Below, piece by piece: positions 19,580-27,836 of a stretch of 64,000 nucleotides of DNA. The notes under the pieces were generated by a model, which worked only from the letters and a program-made list of their open reading frames with translations, did no database searches and was not told the origin of the DNA. Position 1 is the first letter of the stretch; every line of letters begins with the position of its first letter. The position numbers were made by a program, and so were the translations under genes. The stretch comes from Bifidobacterium mongoliense DSM 21395 (lineage in GTDB: Bacteria > Actinomycetota > Actinomycetes > Actinomycetales > Bifidobacteriaceae): positions 1 to 64,000 of the forward strand of contig NZ_JGZE01000002.1 of NCBI RefSeq assembly GCF_000741285.1. Reading direction: 5' to 3'.

Positions 19580-21379
19580 CCAGATCGCCTCCTTGGTGTT
19601 GGGTCTGCGATTCGTAGATGAAGCGGTATTCGTCGCAGGTGCGCAGCAGTTCCTCGTGCGTGCCCTGGTCGAGGATGCGGCCGTCCTGCATGACGAGGAT
19701 GAGGTCGGATTCCTGCACGGAGGCGACGCGCTGCGCGATGATGATCTTCGTGGTGTCGGGGATCTCGTGCTGCAGGGAATGACGGATGAGCTGATCGGTC
19801 TTCGTGTCGACCGCGCTGGTCGAATCGTCGAGGATCAGGATCTTGGGCCGCTTGAGCAGCGCGCGGGCGATGCACAGACGCTGGCGCTGGCCGCCGGAGA
19901 CGTTGGTGCCGCCCTGTTCGATCATGGTGTCGTAGCCCTCCGGGAACTCCTGGATGAAGCCGTCGGCCTGCGCTTGCTGGCAGGCACGGCGCAGATCCTC
20001 GTCGGTGGCGTCGGGATTGCCCCACCGCAGGTTCTGGGCGATGGTGCCGCTGAACAGCACGTTCTTCTGCAGCACCATGGCGACCTGATCCCTCAGGACC
20101 GTCATGTCGTACTGCCGCACGTCGACGCCGCCCACCTTGAGCGAGCCGGCGCTCACGTCGTACAGACGCGGGATCAGCTGCACGAGACTGGACTTCGATG
20201 AACCCGTGCCTCCCACGATGCCGATGGTCTGGCCTGAATCGAGCCGCACGCTGATGTCGTCGAGCACCGGCTTCTCGGAACTCGAGGAATAGCGGAAGGT
20301 TACGTGGTCGAAATCGATCGAGCCGTCGGCGACCTGCATGACGGGGTTCTGGGGGTTGCGCACCGTGCTGCGTTCCTGCAGCACCTGGCACGTGCGCTCC
20401 GCGGAGGCCTGGGAGATGATGACCAGGACGACGACCATGGAGAGCATCATCATGGACATGAGGATCTGCATGGCGTAGGTCACCAGGGCGGTCAGGTCGC
20501 CGGTGGTGAGGCCCAGGGCGGCGTTGTTGCCGGAGGCGACGATCTGCTGGGCACCCATCCACGAAATGAGGATCATGGTCACGTACATGCACAGCTGCAT
20601 AAGCGGCGAGGTGAAGCTCAGGAATTTCTCGGCCTTCATGAAGTCGGCGAAGATGGAACGGGAGATGCGCGCGAACTTGTGGTTCTCGAAATCCTCGCGG
20701 TTGTAGGACTTCACGACGCGCACGCCCTGCAGATTCTCGTCCACGACGTTGTTGAGCCGGTCGTAAGTGTGGAAGACGCGTTCGAAAATGGGGTGCACCA
20801 CGAAAATGACACCGAACATACCCAGCGCCAGCACCGGGATGGTGCCGAGAAATACCAGCGATATGGTGGGGCTCGTGCGGTAGGTGAAGATCCACGCGAC
20901 GACGATCATGACGGGGGCCCTGACCCCCAGGCGCATGATCATCTGGAAGGCGTTCTGCAGATTGGTCACATCCGTGGTCAGACGGGTGATGATCGAACCG
21001 GTCGAGAACCGGTCGATGTTGGTGAAGCTGAAATCCTGCACGCGGCCGAACAGGTCGTGACGCAGGTTCTTGGCGAAGCCCGCGGACGCGACGGCGGCGA
21101 AACGGCCCGAAAGGAAGCCGCACAGCAGCGACAGGATCGAGCATCCGACGAGCATGCCGCCGAAGCGCCAGACGTCGGGCATGGAGCGGGCCATGATGCC
21201 GCGGTCGATGAGGACGGCCATGAGCGAGGGGATGAGAATCTCCAGCAGGCTTTCCACGATCACGAACGTCGGGGTGAGCAGCGTCGGTTTGCGGTACTCC
21301 CTGAGGCTGGACGCAACGTACGCAGCAGATGCTTGGGTGCGGACGGCTCGGTGCCGGCCTGAACGGTGGCTTGCGTCAC
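19572..21379 (-). CDS. ABC exporter half-transporter (degenerate-site subunit), apparent frameshift near its start
   Basis: Membrane plus ATPase fusion. Walker A is GGTGSSKSS; Walker B ends ILILDDSTSAVDT, with Asp in place of the catalytic Glu, and the switch residue is Gln (IIIAQRVASV). These are the usual marks of the degenerate half of heterodimeric exporters. The expected start is GTG 21379, which overlaps the marR stop (GTGA) behind AAGGAGG, but that frame reads VTQATVQAGTEPSAPKHLLR and then leaves the transporter frame at about 21312-21319. Adding one G (TTGGCG for TTGCG) would give LRTLASSLREYRKP and restore a normal protein. No start codon exists in the transporter frame between marR and the first helix. 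This is either an inactivating deletion or a sequencing error. Confidence 0.8.
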
Positions 21380-21942
21380 TGATCCTCCTTGTTGGTATTG
21401 GCCTGATAAGCAGTGGTGGCGGAGTCGGAACCGGAGGCGGCGTCGAACGAACGCTGGGCCATGTCGACGTTGTTCCGCAGGCGCTTGAGATACTCCGCGA
21501 GCTGGCGCTCCTCACGCTCGGAGAACCCGGCCATGAGCTGGCGCTCCATGCGCTGGGCGTTCTCGCACAATTCGGCCACGATCGCGTTGGCCGCATCGGT
21601 CAGCGTGATCCTCTTGAGCCGTGCGTCGGCCGCGACCGACGTGCGCACGATCAGCCCTTTGCGCTCCATGAGGGAAAGCACCCGGGAGGCGGTGGAACGC
21701 GTGATCGAGAAACGACGCTCGATGTCATGCTGAAACACATCGCTCCCCTCGCTCTTGGCGAGGAACATGATGATATGCACATTGCCGCCGGTGACCTTCG
21801 TGCTTTCGGGCATCGTGGAGGTCAGGTACCGACGGATGGACCTGCTCACGCCCTGCATCTCGAGACTGAGCAGGCTCGCGGCATCGTCATGCCCCCCACC
21901 GGGGTCATGATCGCGCATCGTGACGGCGCACGTTTGGTTCAT
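21376..21942 (-). CDS. MarR-family regulator of the ABC exporter
   Basis: A 188-residue winged-helix repressor. The winged helix-turn-helix is in the middle: VFQHDIERRFSITRSTASRVLSLM, then ERKGLIVRTSVAADARLKRI as the wing. The ATG at 21942 (MNQTCAVTMRDHD) follows GGAAGGAA; longer openings read into the repeat array and are unlikely. It is the first gene of an operon with the two ABC half-transporters, its stop codon overlapping the next start. Such MarR-ABC arrangements typically give drug-inducible efflux. The four 15-bp repeats directly upstream are candidate binding sites. Confidence 0.9.
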   Translation of the reverse strand: MNQTCAVTMRDHDPGGGHDDAASLLSLEMQGVSRSIRRYLTSTMPESTKVTGGNVHIIMFLAKSEGSDVFQHDIERRFSITRSTASRVLSLMERKGLIVRTSVAADARLKRITLTDAANAIVAELCENAQRMERQLMAGFSEREERQLAEYLKRLRNNVDMAQRSFDAASGSDSATTAYQANTNKEDQ

Positions 21943-21964
21943 GGGCAACGATTCCTTCCGTACC

Positions 21965-22024
21965 ATACAACCGTTCTGCATACAACAGTCGTACATACAA
22001 CAGTTGCATATACAACAATGCGGG
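21965..22024 (-). repeat. Four 15-bp tandem repeats in the marR promoter region
   Basis: Consecutive units on the + strand: ATACAACCGTTCTGC, ATACAACAGTCGTAC, ATACAACAGTTGCAT, ATACAACAATGCGGG. ATACAAC is constant. The third unit contains the small palindrome CAACAGTTG. They end 23 bp before the marR start and could be MarR operators, a promoter with repeated hexamers, or both. Confidence 0.75.
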
Positions 22025-22082
22025 TATGACAAACACGCTCATGGCGCATCAGGCGTGTCGTTCGCCGCGTCATGGACAGAAT

Positions 22083-22098
22083 CGTTGGCATGCCAACG
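22083..22098. promoter_or_regulatory. Perfect 16-bp palindrome upstream of marR
   Basis: CGTTGGCATGCCAACG is a perfect palindrome with no loop, lying between the putative GH3 terminator and the marR repeat array. It looks like a dimeric regulator site, but no matching regulator can be named. Confidence 0.5.
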
Positions 22099-22102
22099 AC
22101 AA

Positions 22103-22142
22103 CGCGCCGTCGGAGCCGACCGAAGTCAGTTCCGACGACGCG
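22103..22142 (-). terminator. Hairpin downstream of the GH3 gene
   Basis: CGCGCCGTCGGA (22103-22114) pairs with TCCGACGACGCG (22131-22142) with one mismatch around a 16-base loop. On the minus strand it is followed by TTGTCGTT, so it can serve as the GH3 terminator, about 140 bp past the stop. Confidence 0.55.
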
Positions 22143-22283
22143 TTGATGTGACGAAGATTACTCGGTGAGCGCCCGGTCCCCTACGCGATGCGGGCACCAC
22201 CGGCAGCGCATGCCGGATGCCGCACGCCGCACGCCGCGATTCTCGTGCCGCTAGCGCTACCGACATCTCGGGCGATGCGCTCC

Positions 22284-24416
22284 CTACTTGATGCGACGGG
22301 CGTACTGCTCGAGCAGATACCGGGTGATCTCCTTGCCGCCCTTGCCCAGCAGCACGGTCATCGAATTGATGGGCATGCCGTCGAGGAACAGCTCGACCCC
22401 GGCGTTGTGTTCTGGCAACGCAGGCAACAGGCCGGCGTCGGCGTCGCGTTTCATCTGCTCGACGATCGGGCCGCCCACCGGATCGGTGCGCCATTCCTCG
22501 AAGGTCGACCATTCGTCGAGCGGCATGCTCTTGCCGTCGCCTTCCAACTCGACCGTCACCGTGTCGGCGATGTCGCGGCTCGAGGTGCCCACCTCGATCA
22601 CGTACCGCCCCGCCTCCACACGCCAGTCGCCGAAGCGTTCCGACCAGTAGGCGAACGAGCGCTCATCGAGAGCCATCTCCACGCGTTTCGACTCGCCGGG
22701 CTCCAATGCGACCTTGGCGAAGGCCTTGAGCTCATGCCGGGGGCGGGCCACGCGGGCCTTCGGCGGGGCCACGTAGACCTGCACGGTCTGCGCCGCCGTG
22801 ACCTCGGATGTGTTGGTCACGATCACGGCGACGCTCGCCGCCGCATCGCCGGTGCAACGCACCGTCACATCATGCAGCTCGAACGAACCGTAACTCAGGC
22901 CGTATCCGAACGGGTAGGCGACCTCGCGGTCGAAGGTGTCGTAGTAGCGATAGCCGACGAAGACGCCCTCGCCGTAATCGACGTGGCCCTCCTCTCCGGG
23001 CCAGTTCACCAGGCTCGGGTCGTCCTCGATGCGCATGGGGATGGACTGGGCGAGCTTACCCGAGGGGCTCACATCGCCGAAGATCACATCGGCGAGCGCG
23101 CGGCCGCCGGCCTGGCCGAGCAGCCACGCCTCGAGGATGCCCTGGACCTTGTCGCGCCACGGCGCCACGGACACGACCGATCCGTTGGACAGCACGACGA
23201 CCACATGGTCGTTCACCTGGGTGACCTGGTCGAGCAATTCCAACTGCTTGGCGGGCAGATCGAGCGTGGTGCGGTCGAAGCCTTCGGATTCCGCCTGATT
23301 GGGCAGCCCGAGGAACATGAGCATGCGGTCGCTGGCCTTCGCGGCGGCAAGCGCCTCGTCGGTAAGACGGGGATCCTGCGGGGCGTCGTCGAACGTGAAC
23401 CCGGGTGCGAACCGGGCGTCGACGTCGTCCTCGCGCAGGGCGTCGAGGAACCCGGTCATGCGGGTGGGGGTGATGTGCGAGGATCCGCCGCCCTGGTAGC
23501 GCGGGGTGCGGGCGAATTCGCCGATGACGGCGAGGCTGTCGCCGCGGTCGGCGGGCAGCACATTCGCATCGTTCTTGAGCATGACGATCGATTCGTCGGC
23601 GGCCCGGCGGGCGATCTCATGGTGCGCGTCGACGTCGAACCGATACCCCTCGATCTCCATGGCCTTGCGGGTCTTGGCCGACAGGTCGATCATGCCCTGG
23701 GCCATGGTTTCGAGCTGCTTCGGCTCCACTCGCCCATCCCTGACCCCGTTCACGATCTGCTCGTCGGTGAAGCTCGGCGACATCTCGAGGTTGAGCCCGG
23801 CATTGAGCGACGCCACACGGTCGTGGTCGGCACCCAGTCGCTCATCACGATGCGTCGTAGCCCCACTCCCCACGCAGCAGGTCGGTGTGAGCAACCAGTG
23901 GTTCTGTGCGCTGTGCTCACCGTTGATGCGGTTGTAGGAGCACATCATGGTCCACGGTTGGGCCGTCTTCACGATATGTTCGAAGGCGGGCAGGTAGATT
24001 TCGCGCAGCGCACGGGCCGAAACGTTGGCGGAGATGCGCAGGGGGTTGCGTTTGATGTTCACGCCGGGCCCCAGGATGACGGCGACCTTCTCCTGGATGC
24101 ATTCCTCGGCCATCGCCTCGCCGACGTTGCGGATCAACTCGGGGTTCCAGGAGCTGGACAGGCCGGCCGCCGGCGGGAAGCAGGTGGTGGGTACCGTGTG
24201 ATTGAGATCGATGGCTCCGGTGTCCCCGGCAGTCTTGCGCAGGCCGTGAGGACCGTCGGTGATCATGTAGCCCCCGATGCCCTTGCTCTCAATGCCCTGC
24301 AGGTGCCAGGCGTCTGCGCCCGAAGTCAGGCTGGCCTGCTCCTCGACGCTGAGGTCACGTGCGCGGGGAGCCTCCGTGGCCTTGCGTGCCGCATCGTCCA
24401 TTGATGTTTCGTTCAT
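22284..24416 (-). CDS. GH3 beta-glycosidase-like protein with damaged active site
   Basis: A 710-residue frame with glycoside hydrolase family 3 layout: N-terminal barrel (GYMITDGPHGLRK), C-terminal sandwich (AVIGEFARTPRYQGGGSSH) and fibronectin-III-like end. Two defects are visible. After GVNIKRNPL the text jumps to LRISANVSARALREIYLP, so the about 45-residue section that normally carries the second barrel part and the KHF substrate motif is missing. Further on, the expected LRGEWGYDGIVMSDWGADHD is scrambled: two extra bases near 23889 and single G losses near 23859 and 23843 put about 17 residues out of frame and remove the nucleophile motif SDW. Net frame is preserved, so the ORF stays open, but catalysis is very unlikely. 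Start ATG 24416 has AAGG upstream. Confidence 0.78.
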   Translation of the reverse strand: MNETSMDDAARKATEAPRARDLSVEEQASLTSGADAWHLQGIESKGIGGYMITDGPHGLRKTAGDTGAIDLNHTVPTTCFPPAAGLSSSWNPELIRNVGEAMAEECIQEKVAVILGPGVNIKRNPLRISANVSARALREIYLPAFEHIVKTAQPWTMMCSYNRINGEHSAQNHWLLTPTCCVGSGATTHRDERLGADHDRVASLNAGLNLEMSPSFTDEQIVNGVRDGRVEPKQLETMAQGMIDLSAKTRKAMEIEGYRFDVDAHHEIARRAADESIVMLKNDANVLPADRGDSLAVIGEFARTPRYQGGGSSHITPTRMTGFLDALREDDVDARFAPGFTFDDAPQDPRLTDEALAAAKASDRMLMFLGLPNQAESEGFDRTTLDLPAKQLELLDQVTQVNDHVVVVLSNGSVVSVAPWRDKVQGILEAWLLGQAGGRALADVIFGDVSPSGKLAQSIPMRIEDDPSLVNWPGEEGHVDYGEGVFVGYRYYDTFDREVAYPFGYGLSYGSFELHDVTVRCTGDAAASVAVIVTNTSEVTAAQTVQVYVAPPKARVARPRHELKAFAKVALEPGESKRVEMALDERSFAYWSERFGDWRVEAGRYVIEVGTSSRDIADTVTVELEGDGKSMPLDEWSTFEEWRTDPVGGPIVEQMKRDADAGLLPALPEHNAGVELFLDGMPINSMTVLLGKGGKEITRYLLEQYARRIK

Positions 24417-24509
24417 GAATGCCTTCGCTTCCTGTGCTTCCTGTGATGCCGGCCCGTCTTAGGACCGAACGCCAACGGTGTCGCGGCGCGGCGTCGTCGT
24501 CAACACCGT

Positions 24510-24527
24510 ACCTACCGATTGGTAGGT
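24510..24527. promoter_or_regulatory. Inverted-repeat operator between GH3 gene and tetR
   Basis: ACCTACC (24510-24516) and GGTAGGT (24521-24527) form a perfect 7-bp inverted repeat with a GATT centre, followed by a third GTAGG. It lies in the 310-bp divergent spacer and fits a TetR site for the rightward gene. The rest of the spacer holds no gene. Confidence 0.65.
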
Positions 24528-24726
24528 AGGTTATCATGATATCGTAGTGAAGACAAGTAAGCCGCGCCTCGACCGGACGACGCCGCCCCGCAGGACGTGC
24601 ACACTGGACGCCCACGCCGCACACCCACGCGACGCATCCACGGTGCGCCAGTCACAGCACGCCCACGCTGTGTGACACCCTCGCGGGCAACCAGCACATG
24701 AGAACCACAGAGGAGAACGAGGACCC

Positions 24727-25401
24727 ATGACCAAGCCCCATACCACGGCATCACAGAGCGAGCCGGGTGTCACCCCCAATACTCCCGAAGTCCACAACTC
24801 CCCCGCATCGGTCGCCTCCCCCGACCCACATCAGTTGACCGACCGCCACCAGGCGATCCTCGACGCCGCGGTGCTGGCCTTCGGCAGGCGCGGCTATTAC
24901 GGCACGTCGCTGCAGAGCATCGCCACCACGGTCGGGCTCACCAAACCGGGCGTGCTGCACTATATCGGCAGCAAAGAGGGACTGCTCACCCAGGTGCTCA
25001 CCGACGTCTACGACGCCGCGACCGACTGGGTGCTGGCACAGACCACCACGACGCCGCGACCTTCATTGGCGCGATTCCTGCGCCAGGTCGTGGCGATCAA
25101 CGCCCGCCGACCCGAACTCGTGCAGATGTTCTCGACCCTGAGCGCCGAGGCGCTGGACCCGGAGCACCCGGCGCATGACTACTTCGCCCGTCGCGAGCGA
25201 TCCTCGGTGCGCGCCGCGCTGCAGGTGCCATGGGCCGCCCCACCCTCGGTGGACGCCCGTGACGTATTGGAATCAGGACTCTGCCTCATGGACGGCCTGC
25301 AGCTGCGCTGGTTGCGCGACTCCGGCCAGGACCTCAACGCCATGTGGCGGCGCTGCGAGCGCACACTCATGCCTTCGCCGTTGTGGGACAAGTACCGATG
25401 A
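24727..25401 (+). CDS. TetR-family regulator divergent from the GH3 gene
   Basis: A 224-residue protein with a disordered Thr/Pro-rich N-terminal tail of about 40 residues, then a TetR DNA-binding domain: RHQAILDAAVLAFGRRGYYG and SLQSIATTVGLTKPGVLHYI, with GSKEGLL closing it. AGAGGAGAACGAGGACCC precedes the ATG. The divergent placement and shared palindrome suggest that it represses the GH3 gene and itself. In bifidobacteria TetR regulators next to GH3 genes are common; the ligand is presumably a sugar or aglycone, unproven here. The regulator is intact although the hydrolase is not. Confidence 0.87.
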   Translation: MTKPHTTASQSEPGVTPNTPEVHNSPASVASPDPHQLTDRHQAILDAAVLAFGRRGYYGTSLQSIATTVGLTKPGVLHYIGSKEGLLTQVLTDVYDAATDWVLAQTTTTPRPSLARFLRQVVAINARRPELVQMFSTLSAEALDPEHPAHDYFARRERSSVRAALQVPWAAPPSVDARDVLESGLCLMDGLQLRWLRDSGQDLNAMWRRCERTLMPSPLWDKYR

Positions 25402-25453
25402 ACGGCGTCAAAACCGGCGCGTGACCAAAATCGAACGTGACCGACATCGACCT

Positions 25454-25483
25454 TAGGGTTGGAACCTGAGTTCCTGAACCCTA
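25454..25483. terminator. Bidirectional terminator between tetR and gshA
   Basis: TAGGGTT-GGAAC-CTGA-GTTCC-TG-AACCCTA forms a two-part stem, followed on the + strand by GTTTCTGG. It sits between two convergent genes, 53 bp from the tetR stop and 12 bp from the gshA stop. Confidence 0.75.
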
Positions 25484-25494
25484 GTTTCTGGACC

Positions 25495-26778
25495 CTAGTG
25501 CTGGAACACGTCGGGATGGTGCGGATCGCCGGGCGCGGCCCGACGTTGCAATCCGTGCAGGCCGAGGAAATCGCGCCAGAAGTCCCACGGCCGCCCGAAC
25601 GGCGTGCTGTCCGCGCCCCGGGACTGCAGGTCCTGTTTCATGGCGGCGACGTCCTCCTCGCTCACACCATCGAGGAACGACGTCAGCCGTTCGAACTGCG
25701 CGTCATCGTAGAATAACGATCCCACGGTCTGTGTCAACCGTTCCGCCAGTGCGATGGGCAGCGAATCCCAGTGCCGCAGTTCGATGAAGTTCTTCAGCCG
25801 CACGTCGTTGAAATGCGTGGACAGCACATGGGCGATCTCGTAGTCGTTAAGCGCGCGGTCGGGGTATATCTCCCCGGCGTTCTCACGGAAGGCCGCGAAC
25901 TCGAGCGGACGTTCGCCGTCGCGTTGCGCCTCGGGGGTGTGGGTCAGGTCGGCGAACATCATCGGCGTCGACAGCACATCCACGGCGTAGTCGCGCCATC
26001 CGAACCGCTCGTCGTAGAGCCCGGGGATGATGCCGGTGCGCTGAGGGTCGATATGGTCCCACATCTCCTGGCGCAGCAGCAGATACGGGTTGTCGCCGCC
26101 TTCGAAATACGGGGTGTTGCGGAACAGCCACGCCAGAATGGGGCCGATGGCCGTGCCGACGCGCAGTTTGGCGATCGCATCGTGTTCGTCGCCGTAGTCG
26201 ATGCTCACCTGGGTGGAAGCCGAGCAACGCATCATGCACGGCCCGAAGCGGCCCACCCGGCCGAGATAATCGTCCATGGCCGCGTAGCGCAGCTTGGGGT
26301 TGACCGGTATGTCCGCGTACCCGGAACGTGGCTGGTAACCGTAGTTGACCAGACGGAAGCCGAGCTCATCGAGCACCGGATCCATCTCGCCGCGGAACTT
26401 CGCGTACGACGCCGTCAGATCCTCGGCATGGTGCAGCACGCCAATCGAACATTCCACCTGACCGCCAGGTTCCAGGGAGATGATGATGCCGTCGCGTTCC
26501 AGGCCGACCAGATGGCCGTCCTCCCAATGCTCCTTCTCAGCGTCGTAGAAGGGCCGCAGGCGGTTGAGCAGAGTTTCGATGCCGTTGGGCTCGTAATAGT
26601 TGACCGCCAGATCGGTGCCGTTGCGGACCGGCAAATGCTCGATCTCGACACCGAACCCGTCCTGGCGAACCGGCTTGGAGCCCTGTTCGAAGAACCGCAG
26701 CAGGCTGTCGACGTGCTTGGGGTTGACCGTGGCGTTCAGATGCGCGTAATTCACTCGAGGGGTCTTCATATGGGTCAT
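25495..26778 (-). CDS. gshA: Glutamate-cysteine ligase family protein
   Basis: A 427-residue enzyme of the GCS2/plant-type glutamate-cysteine ligase family, which joins glutamate and cysteine through a gamma bond. Motifs are FGVEIEHLP near residue 43 (metal/ATP site) and ISLEPGGQVECS near residue 100, where the acidic residues coordinate magnesium. The later RCSASTQVSIDYG and FRNTPYFEGGDNPYL fit the same fold. Length is normal. Start GTG/ATG region at 26778 with AAGGTG 12 bases before. No glutathione synthetase is nearby, so gamma-glutamylcysteine may be the end product; other ATP-grasp-like amidation reactions are possible. Transcribed away from tetR and probably alone. Confidence 0.85.
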   Translation of the reverse strand: MTHMKTPRVNYAHLNATVNPKHVDSLLRFFEQGSKPVRQDGFGVEIEHLPVRNGTDLAVNYYEPNGIETLLNRLRPFYDAEKEHWEDGHLVGLERDGIIISLEPGGQVECSIGVLHHAEDLTASYAKFRGEMDPVLDELGFRLVNYGYQPRSGYADIPVNPKLRYAAMDDYLGRVGRFGPCMMRCSASTQVSIDYGDEHDAIAKLRVGTAIGPILAWLFRNTPYFEGGDNPYLLLRQEMWDHIDPQRTGIIPGLYDERFGWRDYAVDVLSTPMMFADLTHTPEAQRDGERPLEFAAFRENAGEIYPDRALNDYEIAHVLSTHFNDVRLKNFIELRHWDSLPIALAERLTQTVGSLFYDDAQFERLTSFLDGVSEEDVAAMKQDLQSRGADSTPFGRPWDFWRDFLGLHGLQRRAAPGDPHHPDVFQH

Positions 26779-26927
26779 TCTAGGCTCTGCACCTTAAGGT
26801 CCGCCGGTATCCCCGGAGTCTGCGCTCTGCGAGGAACCCCGACGATACGACTTGCGGCGACACGATGGACTCCAGACACGTGAACGCCCGGCTCGCCGAT
26901 CGGCCGGCGCCAGCGACGTGAGCCGCC

Positions 26928-27635
26928 TCAGCTGGCGTCGCCCTCGCCGCCAGCGCGGTCCTTGCCGTAGATCTCGGGGATGAAGCGCTCCTGGTCGTGC
27001 TGTTTCGCCCAGATGACCGGCTTGCCCTGCTCGAACGAGCGTGGCACGTCGATGATCCGCTGGTTGCTGGAGCCGCGGAATTGCAGCAGGGAGTCGTGCA
27101 TGGTCTTGATGTAGCGACCGTCAACCAGGATGTCGATGTCATGCAGGAGCTCGAGCTTGTCCTCGCTCTCGCCCTGCCGCATGAGCTCCTCCCAGGTGTA
27201 TCCGGTCCAGCACCAGATGTCCTTGTCGTGACCGAACTCACGGCGCAGGCGGCGGGCCAGGGGCAGCAGAACACCGGTGTTGAGCAGCGGCTCGCCCCCG
27301 AGGAAGGTGATGCCCTGCACGAAGCTCTGGCCGATGTCGGCGACGATGCGGTCCTCGAGCTCCTGGGTGTACGGGATGCCGGCGCGGAAGTCCCAGATCG
27401 AGGCGTTATAGCATTCGACGCAGTGGAACGGGCACCCCGACACGTACAGCGAGCAGCGGATGCCCTCGCCATCGGTCATGAGGAAGCGCTTGTAGTCGGC
27501 CACCATGTTGTGGCTCATCCGTTCGCTGGTCCACTGCCCCGCCTTGGGGTTGTTGGTCAGCGCGCTGGGTATCGCCGGGCCGCGGTTGCGGTCGGTGGGT
27601 GAGAAATCATGCAGTCTGGTTGGTGCTGCTGGCAT
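26928..27635 (-). CDS. nrdG: Anaerobic ribonucleotide reductase activating protein
   Basis: A 235-residue radical-SAM activase that installs the glycyl radical on NrdD. The iron-sulfur motif is CPFHCVECYN (CxxxCxxC) near residue 68, and GGEPLL at about 114 binds S-adenosylmethionine. The N-terminal 40 residues are variable; a shorter start at MSHNMVADYKRF is possible. It follows nrdD on the same strand after 201 bp that hold two large hairpins. Together NrdD and NrdG make deoxynucleotides without oxygen, as needed by an obligate anaerobe. Confidence 0.93.
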   Translation of the reverse strand: MPAAPTRLHDFSPTDRNRGPAIPSALTNNPKAGQWTSERMSHNMVADYKRFLMTDGEGIRCSLYVSGCPFHCVECYNASIWDFRAGIPYTQELEDRIVADIGQSFVQGITFLGGEPLLNTGVLLPLARRLRREFGHDKDIWCWTGYTWEELMRQGESEDKLELLHDIDILVDGRYIKTMHDSLLQFRGSSNQRIIDVPRSFEQGKPVIWAKQHDQERFIPEIYGKDRAGGEGDAS

Positions 27636-27726
27636 GGGTGCTCCTTACATACTGTCTCGACGCGGACGTATAGCCTCGTGGCCGCGTAACCTCATAGCCA
27701 CTTAGCCACTTTGCCCCCGTCGCACT

Positions 27727-27765
27727 CGTTCGGGGCGGCCGCCATATGGCGAACCGCCCCGAACG
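27727..27765 (-). terminator. Second large hairpin in the nrdD-nrdG gap
   Basis: CGTTCGGGGCGG (27727-27738) pairs perfectly with CCGCCCCGAACG (27754-27765). It lies 92 bp upstream of the nrdG start and may end or attenuate nrdD transcripts before nrdG. Confidence 0.65.
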
Positions 27766-27788
27766 TCATACCGAAGGCTTGTTCACAG

Positions 27789-27825
27789 TCCGTGACGTCC
27801 CGGAAACGATCGGGGACGTCACGGA
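27789..27825 (-). terminator. First large hairpin after nrdD
   Basis: TCCGTGACGTCCC (27789-27801) and GGGACGTCACGGA (27813-27825) are perfectly complementary over 13 bp, 12 bp past the nrdD stop. There is no clear T tract, so it could terminate, attenuate or protect the nrdD 3' end. Confidence 0.65.
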
Positions 27826-27836
27826 AGCGACCGGTA

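Noticed and set aside
17480-21362. Two long + strand open frames opposite the ABC exporter genes
   Set aside because: Composition and lack of motifs show that they are complements of the exporter coding sequence.
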